Shown: piece after piece, positions 57,540 to 64,000 of the stretch | Layout of the letters: each line of letters begins with the position of its first letter | Numbering within the stretch: the stretch's first letter is position 1 | Source of the DNA: Brachybacterium sacelli | GTDB taxonomy: Bacteria > Actinomycetota > Actinomycetes > Actinomycetales > Dermabacteraceae | Direction of reading: 5' to 3' | Length of the DNA stretch: 64,000 nucleotides | NCBI RefSeq assembly: GCF_017876545.1 | Contig: NZ_JAGIOD010000001.1 | Coordinates: forward strand, 2,790,001 to 2,854,000 | Notes under the pieces: model-generated | What the model saw: only the letters and a program-made list of their open reading frames with translations | Told to the model about the DNA's origin: nothing | Databases searched by the model: none | Translations under genes and position numbers: made by a program

Positions 57540-59248
57540 GCGCCGAGACGACGACCGCGCCGGCCACTCCGGAGACTGCGCGGTTCCAGCAGACCGGCAG
57601 CACCGGCCTCGGCAAGCAGATCTTCAACCTGCTGACGACCACCGATCACAAGCTGATCGGCCTGATGTACATGGGTATGGCGTTCGCGTTCTTCGCGTTC
57701 GGCGGCCTTCTCGCCCTGGGCATCCGCACCGAGCTGTGGGAGCCCGGCCTGCAGGTCGTGGTCTCCAAGGACCAGTACAACCAGCTGTTCACCATGCACG
57801 GCACGATCATGCTGCTGATGTTCGGCACGCCGCTGTTCAACGGCTTCGCCAACTACCTGGTGCCGCTGCAGATCGGCGCCGTGGACATGGCGTTCCCGCG
57901 CCTGAACATGTTCGCCTTCTGGATCACCCTGTTCGGCTCGCTGATCGTGGTCTCCGGCTTCCTCACCCCGCAGGGCGCGGCCTCCTTCGGCTGGTTCGCC
58001 TACGCGCCCTTGTCGGACACGACCTTCTCACCAGGGTTGGGTGGTGATCTCTGGGTATTCGGCCTGGGCTTGCAGGGCTTCGGCACGATTCTGGGCTCGG
58101 TCAACTTCATCACCACGATCCTGTGCATGCGCATGCCCGGCATGACCATGTTCCGCATGCCGATCTTCACCTGGAACGCGCTGATCACGGCCGTTCTGGT
58201 GCTGATGGCCTTCCCGCCGCTGGCCTCCGCGCTGCTGGCACTGGGTGCGGACAGACGCTTCGACGCGCAGATCTTCAACCCCGAGAACGGCGGCGCCGTC
58301 CTGTGGCAGCACCTGTTCTGGTTCTTCGGGCACCCCGAGGTGTACGTGCTGGCCCTGCCGTTCTTCGGCATCGCCACCGAGATCATCCCGGTGTTCTCGC
58401 GCAAACCGGTGTTCGGCTACAAGACGCTGGTCGGTGCGACGATCTCGATCGCCGCCCTGTCCGTCACCGTGTGGGCGCACCACATGTACACCACCGGCGC
58501 CGTGATGCTGGACTTCTTCGCCTTCATGACGATGCTGATCGCGGTGCCGACCGGCGTGAAGTTCTTCAACTGGATCGGCACCATGTGGAGAGGGTCGTTG
58601 ACCTTCGACACCCCGATGCTGTTCACGCTCGGCTTTCTGACCACCTTCATCTTCGGTGGCCTGACCGGCGTGATCCTCTCCTCGCCGATTCTCGACTTCA
58701 CCATCTCGGACACCTACTTCGTCGTCGCGCACTTCCATTACGTGATGGCCGGGACCGTGGTCTTCGAGATGTTCGCCGGCTTCTACTTCTGGTGGCCGAA
58801 GATGTTCGGGTACAAGCTCAACGAGGGGATCGGCAAGCTGCACTTCTGGCTGCTGACCATCGGCTTCCACATGACGTTCCTGGTCCAGCACTGGCTCGGC
58901 GTGATGGGTGCTCCCCGCCGTTACGTGAACTACCTGGCCGAGGACGACTTCGGCTGGCTGAACCAGGTCTCGACGATCGGTGCCGTGATCATGGGCGCCT
59001 CCACGCTGCCCTTCCTCCTGAACGTGGTGCTCACGCACCTGAAGGGGAAGAAGGTCGAGGTCGATGACCCGTGGGGCTACGGAGCCTCGCTCGAATGGGC
59101 GACCTCCTGCCCGCCGCCCCGGCACAACTTCCATTCCCTGCCCCGCGTCCGGTCCGAGCGTCCCGCCTTCGATCTCCATTACCCCGAGGTCGCGCTCCAG
59201 GACCACATGCTCGAGCAGGAGCCCGCCGTGAATCCGAGGACCAACTGA
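57536..59248 (+). CDS. ctaD: cytochrome c oxidase subunit I
   Basis: 570 residues, 12 helices, aa3-type. Haem and CuB ligands are visible: [11 protein letters not shown] (low-spin haem His), [17 protein letters not shown] (CuB His and cross-linked Tyr), [10 protein letters not shown] (two CuB His) and [12 protein letters not shown] (haem His pair). The K-channel Tyr/Thr region is present. It reduces oxygen to water and pumps protons. Starts with an overlap on ctaC and is followed by ctaF after one base. Confidence 0.97.
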   Translation: MSAETTTAPATPETARFQQTGSTGLGKQIFNLLTTTDHKLIGLMYMGMAFAFFAFGGLLALGIRTELWEPGLQVVVSKDQYNQLFTMHGTIMLLMFGTPLFNGFANYLVPLQIGAVDMAFPRLNMFAFWITLFGSLIVVSGFLTPQGAASFGWFAYAPLSDTTFSPGLGGDLWVFGLGLQGFGTILGSVNFITTILCMRMPGMTMFRMPIFTWNALITAVLVLMAFPPLASALLALGADRRFDAQIFNPENGGAVLWQHLFWFFGHPEVYVLALPFFGIATEIIPVFSRKPVFGYKTLVGATISIAALSVTVWAHHMYTTGAVMLDFFAFMTMLIAVPTGVKFFNWIGTMWRGSLTFDTPMLFTLGFLTTFIFGGLTGVILSSPILDFTISDTYFVVAHFHYVMAGTVVFEMFAGFYFWWPKMFGYKLNEGIGKLHFWLLTIGFHMTFLVQHWLGVMGAPRRYVNYLAEDDFGWLNQVSTIGAVIMGASTLPFLLNVVLTHLKGKKVEVDDPWGYGASLEWATSCPPPRHNFHSLPRVRSERPAFDLHYPEVALQDHMLEQEPAVNPRTN

Positions 59249-59249
59249 C

Positions 59250-59666
59250 ATGAGAGCAACTGCGCAGATCTTCTGGATCCTGGGAGTCTTCTTCCTGATC
59301 GTCGCCGTGGCGTACGGAGTCGTCACCGGCAACTTCGAGCCCCTCGGCGTCGAGAGCGCCGGGTTCCCGGCCCTGATCGCCGTGACGGGCCTCGCCTTCA
59401 TGATCGCCATGGGCCTGACTCTCGCGGCGAAGAAGAACGACGTCGGCCCGTCCGACGATCTGGACGCCGAGGTCTCCGAGCATGCCGGCGTCCAGGGCAG
59501 CTTCTCCCCGTACAGCTGGGCCCCGCTCTGGGCCGGTATCGGTGCGGCCCTGTGCTTCCTCGGTGTCGCCGCCGGCTGGTGGATCTTCGCCTTCGGCGTC
59601 ATCTTCTCGATCTATGGCGTGCTGAGCTGGGTCCTGGAGTTCTCGGTCGGTCAGCACCAGCACTGA
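59250..59666 (+). CDS. ctaF: cytochrome c oxidase subunit IV, actinobacterial type
   Basis: 138 residues with four hydrophobic helices (AQIFWILGVFFLIVAVAYGV, GFPALIAVTGLAFMIAMGLT, APLWAGIGAALCFLGVAAGW, WIFAFGVIFSIYGVLSWVLE). This small subunit is specific to the actinobacterial bc1-aa3 supercomplex and follows ctaCD in this lineage. ctaE is not in the window and is expected beyond the right edge next to qcrC. Confidence 0.92.
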   Translation: MRATAQIFWILGVFFLIVAVAYGVVTGNFEPLGVESAGFPALIAVTGLAFMIAMGLTLAAKKNDVGPSDDLDAEVSEHAGVQGSFSPYSWAPLWAGIGAALCFLGVAAGWWIFAFGVIFSIYGVLSWVLEFSVGQHQH

Positions 59667-59706
59667 GGCCCTACCTCCCACTTCCGGCGCCCTTGTGGAC
59701 GCCGCT

Positions 59707-59740
59707 CGACGGCCCCGCATTCGATGCGGGGCCGTCGTTC
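59707..59740 (+). terminator. terminator of ctaCDF
   Basis: CGACGGCCCCGCAT, loop TCG, ATGCGGGGCCGTCG then TTC: a perfect 14-bp stem (59707-59737) 40 bases after ctaF. Confidence 0.85.
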
Positions 59741-59820
59741 TGTGTGCCTGCCCCTGCGAGCGGGGACTTCCTCTGCGGCGACAGTCGTCACACGCTGGAC
59801 GACCGGGTCCTGTCGCGGGC

Positions 59821-59943
59821 ATGGTCCACGAGGTGCGCATGGGCGTCCTGCCCGTCGTGATCGGCCCGGGCACGCGCTTCTTCGGGGCGGTCCACCCGCA
59901 GCACCGGACGGCCGGTGACGAGGGACTGCGTCCTCACCTGTGA
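59821..59943 (+). pseudogene. remnant of a RibD-C/DHFR-like reductase gene
   Basis: A 40-codon frame, MVHEVRMGVLPVVIGPGTRF then FGAVHP, ending at TGA 59941. It resembles the conserved C-terminal phrase of dihydrofolate-reductase-family proteins (LVDEVRL-x-V-x-P-V-x-L-G-x-G-x-RFF). No N-terminal part, NADPH motif or credible start is present, so it looks like the decayed end of a gene. The rest of the gap to 60207 holds only an AT-rich patch around 59950-59970. Confidence 0.45.
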
Positions 59944-60207
59944 TGCGCCAACATAAAACATGAAACATGCGTACACCCCTGAACAGCCGAGTGACGCTGT
60001 GATGCTGTGCTCTCCTCGGGCCCGGCGGCTCGCGCACGGCGGATGGCGAGCGACGGGCGGGGAGCGAGGGAAGGGGGCCGAGCTCCGCGGTGCCACGAGG
60101 TCCTCCGGGGACCGTGCGCGGGACACGGTGCTAGCGTGGGCAGGGGAGCCGCCGCGGAGCGTGCCGAGGCTCCTCGCCACGGCGGCATCAGTTCTCAGGG
60201 GGTCGGC

Positions 60208-60480
60208 ATGATCATCGGTGACATGGACCCGTCGGCACGGGCCGAGCGCGAGGTCCGCGGCCTGTTCGCGGACGAGGCGGCGCTGGACCGCGCCGTGGGC
60301 TGGGCGCGGACCGTCCTGTCCGAGGCGGGGATCGATGCGAGCTCCCAGCAGCTGCGGGCGATGCGCGAACTGCGACGGGTCGAGCGGCGCCTGAGCCTCG
60401 TCGGTGCCCGCTATCTCGTCTCGGCGGCCGCGGGCCGCCCCCCGCAGCGGCCGGGCCGCCGCAGTCCTCTCCTGCGCTGA
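60208..60480 (+). CDS. small uncharacterised protein
   Basis: 90 residues, not recognised. The sequence is helical and charged: SARAEREVRGLFADEAALDR, then SSQQLRAMRELRRVERRLSL, ending in a basic tail (RPPQRPGRRSPLLR). No signal, membrane helix or motif. ATG has AGGGGG upstream, coding bias looks normal, and a strong hairpin follows, so it is probably a real gene. It lies between the two respiratory operons. It might act on nucleic acid or as a small partner protein; there is no evidence for either. Confidence 0.6.
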   Translation: MIIGDMDPSARAEREVRGLFADEAALDRAVGWARTVLSEAGIDASSQQLRAMRELRRVERRLSLVGARYLVSAAAGRPPQRPGRRSPLLR

Positions 60481-60520
60481 GTTCTCCCGGGAGGGGGTGC
60501 CTGAGCCGTCCCCGCATCCA

Positions 60521-60560
60521 TGAGAGCGGGCCCCGGGAATCTTCCCGGGGCCCGCTCTCA
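60521..60560. terminator. bidirectional terminator between the small gene and qcrB
   Basis: TGAGAGCGGGCCCCGGGA, loop ATCT, TCCCGGGGCCCGCTCTCA: a perfect 18-bp stem between convergent genes. Confidence 0.9.
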
Positions 60561-60585
60561 TGGTGCACGCTGAGGTGTCTCGAGG

Positions 60586-62271
60586 TCAGCCCGAGTGGTG
60601 CGCCTTCTCGGCCGGGATGCGGTAGTCCCCACCGGTGGCCGCGTCGATCGTGTGCTTCTCGTGACCGGCATGCTCGAGGGCCTCGCGCAGTTCGGCCGGC
60701 GTGACCGGCTCGATCCGATCCTTGAAGAAGAAGCTGGTCGCCTTCGCGCGCAGCGAGGAGACGCCCTTGCCGGCCTTGAGCGGACGGTAGTCGTCGTGCT
60801 GCACCAGGACCCAGCGATCGAACTCGTCGAGCGGCTCGTGGATCTCGAGCATCTGCCCGGAATCCGTGCGCACCACCCGCGAGCTCTCCTCGCCGTGCAG
60901 CGCCTTCTGCCGCGCCTGACGCTGGAGCGAGAGACACAGTCGTTTGGTGATGAAGAACGCCAGCACGGGTATCACGAAGATGCCCACCCGGAAGAACCAG
61001 GTGATGTCGTTGATCGACAGATGCAGCGCGATCGCGATGAGGTCGTTCGTCGCGGCCAGGGCGAGGATCAGATAGATCATGATCCAGGCCACGCCGAGGC
61101 CGGTGCGGACCGGTGCGTTGTACGGCAGATCGTTGAGGTGGTGCTCGCGATCATCGCCCGTCACCCACGCCTCGAGGAAGGGGTAGAGGGCGAGCACCGC
61201 CAGCAGACCGCCGTAGAGCGCGATCGGGATCAGCATGTTCAGCGAGATCACGTACCCGAAGATCGTGAACTCCCAGCCCGGGATCAGGCGCAGACCGCCA
61301 TCCGTCCAGAGCATGTACCAGTCCGGCTGCGACCCCGCGGACACGGGCGAGGGGTCGTAGGGGCCGTAGACCCAGACGGCGTTGATCGCGGTGGTGGCCG
61401 AGATCAGGGTGATGACGCCGAAGACGAGGAAGAAGAATCCGCCGGCCTTGGCCGCGTAGACCGGGAAGACGGGGAAACCGACCACGTTGCGCTCGGTGCG
61501 ACCCGGGCCGGGGTACTGCGTGTGCTTGTGCAGCACCAGCAGCACCAGGTGGATCGCGATCAGACCGAGGATCATCGCCGGCACCAGCAGGATGTGGATC
61601 GTGAACAGGCGCGGGATGATGTCGGTGCCGGGGAATTCGCCGCCGAACAGCAGCATGGACAGATAGGTGCCCACGATGGGGATCGCGCGCATCAGGCCGT
61701 CGATGATTCGAACGCCGTTACCGGAGAGCACGTCATCCGGGAGGGAGTAGCCGGAGAAGCCGGCCACCATGCCCAGGACCATCAGCGAGAAGCCGACGAG
61801 CCAGTTGAGCTCCCGCGGCTTGCGGAAGGCGCCGGTGAAGAAGACCCGGAACATGTGCACGAAGATCGCGACCATGAAGACGAGGCAGGCCCAGTGGTGC
61901 ATCTGGCGGAACAGGAGGCCGCCGCGGAGCTCGAAGGAGATCTGGAGCGTGGACTCGTAGGCGCGCGACATGGTCTCGCCCTGCAGCGGCACGTAGGGGC
62001 CGTCGTAGACGACCTCCTCCATGGAGGGGTCGAAGAACATCGTCAGGAACGTGCCCGAGATCAGCAGGATGACGAAGCTGTACAGCGCCACCTCGCCGAA
62101 CATGAACGACCAGTGGTCGGGGAAGATCTTGCGGGCGATGAACTTGACGAAGCCGCCGCCGGAGACGCGCTGGTCGAGCCAGTCGCCGCCCACCGCGCCG
62201 AGCTTGTACATGCGCGAGCTGCTCGCGTCGTCGGAAGCCGGCTTCCGGGTTTCGGGAGTCGTGGTCGTCAT
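60586..62271 (-). CDS. qcrB: cytochrome bc1 complex cytochrome b subunit
   Basis: 561 residues. Cytochrome b of the menaquinol:cytochrome c reductase. Haem ligands lie in RQMHHWACLVFMVAIFVHMF and IAIHLVLLVLHKH. The quinol-site motif is QPDWYMLW, the PDWY form typical of actinobacteria instead of PEWY. About eight helices are followed by a cytoplasmic C-terminal extension of about 130 residues (RQARQKALHGEESSRVVRTD). ATG 62271 follows the qcrA stop by four bases. Last gene of qcrC-qcrA-qcrB. Confidence 0.97.
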   Translation of the reverse strand: MTTTTPETRKPASDDASSSRMYKLGAVGGDWLDQRVSGGGFVKFIARKIFPDHWSFMFGEVALYSFVILLISGTFLTMFFDPSMEEVVYDGPYVPLQGETMSRAYESTLQISFELRGGLLFRQMHHWACLVFMVAIFVHMFRVFFTGAFRKPRELNWLVGFSLMVLGMVAGFSGYSLPDDVLSGNGVRIIDGLMRAIPIVGTYLSMLLFGGEFPGTDIIPRLFTIHILLVPAMILGLIAIHLVLLVLHKHTQYPGPGRTERNVVGFPVFPVYAAKAGGFFFLVFGVITLISATTAINAVWVYGPYDPSPVSAGSQPDWYMLWTDGGLRLIPGWEFTIFGYVISLNMLIPIALYGGLLAVLALYPFLEAWVTGDDREHHLNDLPYNAPVRTGLGVAWIMIYLILALAATNDLIAIALHLSINDITWFFRVGIFVIPVLAFFITKRLCLSLQRQARQKALHGEESSRVVRTDSGQMLEIHEPLDEFDRWVLVQHDDYRPLKAGKGVSSLRAKATSFFFKDRIEPVTPAELREALEHAGHEKHTIDAATGGDYRIPAEKAHHSG

Positions 62272-62275
62272 GGGA

Positions 62276-63352
62276 TCACTTGTCCTTGTGGATGTTCCAG
62301 AAGCTGGGACCGATCGGCTCGGGGAAGTCGCCGGGGGCCACCAGGTAGCCCTCGTCATCGACCTCGATCGGGAGCTGCGGCAGCGGACGGTGCGCCGGGC
62401 CGAAGAGCACCTTCGCGCCATCGGTGGCGTCGAAGGTCGACTGGTGGCAGGGGCACAGCATGTGGTGGGTCTGCTGCTCGTAGAGCGCCGCCGGGCAGCC
62501 GACGTGCGTGCAGATCTTCGAGAAGGCGAGCACGCCCTCCACGCCGTTGGCCAAGCTCTCGGGGTTCTTGCCGAACTTGGGGTCGAAGCGCACGATCATC
62601 GTGGCGGCCTTCGCTCGCTCCTCGAGGTGGTGCGGCGTGTCCTCGGTGAGGCCCTCGGGCATCACGTGGAAGATCGAATTCATCGCGACGTCGGACAGCT
62701 TGATGGGGGTGCCGTCGTGGTCCCGGGCCAGACGCTGGCCGGGGTGCTGGCCCCAGAAGGTGTGGAAGGGCTTGTTGCCCGGCAGCGGCCCGAGGGTCGA
62801 CAGCGGTGCGAGCACGGCGATCGGCAGCGCGGCCAGCGAGGCGACCATGGCCGTCACGATCAGGGGCCGCCGCCCAATACCGGACTCCTCGAGGCCGTCG
62901 GTGATGATGCCGGCGGCGATCTCGCGGGTCTCGTCGGAGCCGCGGATGTCGTGGCGCTCCTCGACCATCTCCTCATCGGGCATGAGGGTCTTGGCCCAGT
63001 GGACCGCGGCGGCACCGATGAAGAACACCGCGATCGCCAGGCCCAGGCCGGTGACGAGGTTCGACCACCACAGGGCCTGCGACGTGCCCTCCTCCGCGAA
63101 GAGGTTCGTGCCTGTAGGGGTCACGACGAAGTACGCCGCGATGAAGATCGCCGTGCCCAGGACGGACAGCAGGAACATGCCGGCGACGAGGCGCTCGGCG
63201 CGCTTCTCCGCGGCGGGGGAGACGTCGGCCTGACGATGGACATGCGGGGGGAGCCCCGGGTTGGGGAATCCGCCGCCCTCCTTGGGCGCGACAGCGCTGA
63301 CCCCGGAGTCCTGGCTCGTGGCGTGGGAAGAGTTGTTCATGCTCGCGTTCAC
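62276..63352 (-). CDS. qcrA: cytochrome bc1 complex Rieske iron-sulfur subunit
   Basis: 358 residues. Actinobacterial type with three N-terminal helices (VAGMFLLSVLGTAIFIAAYF, GLGLAIAVFFIGAAAVHW, and VTAMVASLAALPIAVLAPL). The Rieske domain carries the 2Fe-2S ligands CTHVGCPA and CPCHQSTFD. GTG 63352 overlaps the qcrC stop (GTGA). ATG 63340 is a possible alternative. Confidence 0.96.
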   Translation of the reverse strand: MNASMNNSSHATSQDSGVSAVAPKEGGGFPNPGLPPHVHRQADVSPAAEKRAERLVAGMFLLSVLGTAIFIAAYFVVTPTGTNLFAEEGTSQALWWSNLVTGLGLAIAVFFIGAAAVHWAKTLMPDEEMVEERHDIRGSDETREIAAGIITDGLEESGIGRRPLIVTAMVASLAALPIAVLAPLSTLGPLPGNKPFHTFWGQHPGQRLARDHDGTPIKLSDVAMNSIFHVMPEGLTEDTPHHLEERAKAATMIVRFDPKFGKNPESLANGVEGVLAFSKICTHVGCPAALYEQQTHHMLCPCHQSTFDATDGAKVLFGPAHRPLPQLPIEVDDEGYLVAPGDFPEPIGPSFWNIHKDK

Positions 63353-64000
63353 TTGGCCTTCGCCCCCAGCCACACGGCACAGCCGAGGAGGAGGGTCAGG
63401 ATGATCGTCCAGGCGTACAGGCCCTCGGTCACGGGGCCGAGGGAGCCCAGGGAGATGCCGCCTGGCGAGCCGTTCTCCTCCAGGGCCTCGAGGTAGGTGA
63501 TGACGTCACGCTTGTCCTCGGAGGACAGGTTCGTCTCGTTGAAGACCGGCATGTTCTGCGGGCCCGTGTCCATGGCCTCGTAGACGTGCTTGGGCTCCAC
63601 GCCCACGACCGGCGGGGCGAACTTGCCACGCGTGAGGGCGCCGCCCTGGCCGGCGGCGTTGTGGCACATGGCGCAGTTGACGCGGAAGATCTCGCCGCCC
63701 TTGGTGGCGTCACCCTTCGAGGTGTCGAGGGCCTCCTCGTCGGGGACGGCCGGGCCGGGGCCGAGCGAGGCGACGTACGCGGCGAGCTGCCGGGTCTGCT
63801 CCTCGTTCATCTGCGGCGGCTTCTCCCAGGCCTGCGGGCCCGAGGACTGCATGGGCATGCGGCCGGTGCCGACCTGGAAATCGACCGCGGCGGCGCCCAC
63901 GCCGACCAGGGAGGGGCCGAGGGTGGAACCGTCGGCGTTCTCCAGACCCGCCCCGTTGGTGCCGTGACAGGTCGCGCAGTTGGCGAGGAACAGCGACTCG
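63349..64000 (-). CDS. qcrC: dihaem cytochrome c subunit of the bc1 complex (5' end outside window)
   Basis: About 217 codons of the C-terminal part. Two haem-c motifs are visible, CATCHGTNGAG and CAMCHNAAGQGG, each with the following axial-ligand Met region (GRMPMQ and PQNMPVF). A C-terminal membrane helix (LYAWTIILTLLLGCAVWLG) anchors it. The dihaem form replaces soluble cytochrome c in actinobacteria and passes electrons directly to CtaC. Its N-terminus and ctaE should lie past the right edge. Confidence 0.95.
   Translation of the reverse strand, partial: ESLFLANCATCHGTNGAGLENADGSTLGPSLVGVGAAAVDFQVGTGRMPMQSSGPQAWEKPPQMNEEQTRQLAAYVASLGPGPAVPDEEALDTSKGDATKGGEIFRVNCAMCHNAAGQGGALTRGKFAPPVVGVEPKHVYEAMDTGPQNMPVFNETNLSSEDKRDVITYLEALEENGSPGGISLGSLGPVTEGLYAWTIILTLLLGCAVWLGAKAK

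Noticed and set aside
60595..62649. A 684-codon plus-strand frame opposite qcrB
   Set aside because: An antisense frame kept open by GC bias; qcrB on the other strand has all its haem motifs.

Overview
The window is very GC-rich DNA with dense, often overlapping genes, frequent GTG starts and several probable leaderless transcripts. It looks like a chromosomal segment of an actinobacterium. The order yebC-ruvCAB-yajC-secD-secF-apt-rel, the families DUF3000, DUF3043 and PrsW, and the ctaCDF/qcrCAB respiratory genes point to Micrococcales. Brachybacterium or a relative in Dermabacteraceae is my best guess, but the genus is inference and was not tested by any search.

Layout. 0-2.9 kb: iron-siderophore genes (a FecCD permease and a siderophore-interacting reductase fused to a methyltransferase-like domain) behind a tandem DtxR/IdeR-type operator. 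2.9-9.9 kb: housekeeping and accessory genes: a VOC-fold gene with an internal stop, RNase D, DUF3000, MsrB, an alpha/beta hydrolase, a RibD-C reductase, a ZapE-type ATPase and a GntR regulator. 10-14.4 kb: a sugar-acid catabolic cluster with a 2-dehydro-3-deoxy-phosphogalactonate aldolase and four oxidoreductases. 14.5-21.1 kb: a glgX-treY-treZ operon that would turn glycogen into trehalose. 21.2-22.0 kb: two divergent tRNA groups sharing Val-GAC and Gly-GCC. 22.2-30.1 kb: two BCCT (betaine/choline/carnitine-type) transporters, one frameshifted, on either side of a TetR-controlled ABC exporter. Both BCCT genes carry the same roughly 55-bp promoter element.

30.2-44.4 kb is the conserved backbone: thrS, a HIT protein, PrsW, yebC, ruvC, then ruvAB under a LexA box, the Sec accessory genes, apt and rel. 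44.4-55.8 kb holds an unknown protein, a DUF349 protein, hisS, thioredoxin, a DEAD-box helicase, aspS, DUF3043, an M20 peptidase and a small membrane gene that appears frameshifted. 55.9-64 kb holds an iron-sulfur carrier gene and the cytochrome c oxidase genes ctaC-ctaD-ctaF, facing the bc1 genes qcrC-qcrA-qcrB. QcrC runs off the right edge.

I found no CRISPR array, phage, insertion sequence or rRNA. The most notable items are the siderophore-reductase/methyltransferase fusion with its paired iron boxes, the shared promoter element of the two BCCT genes, and the LexA box placed inside the ruv cluster so that only ruvAB lies behind it. Three genes carry single-base lesions (one TGA and two in G-runs). 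These may be real decay or sequencing errors.
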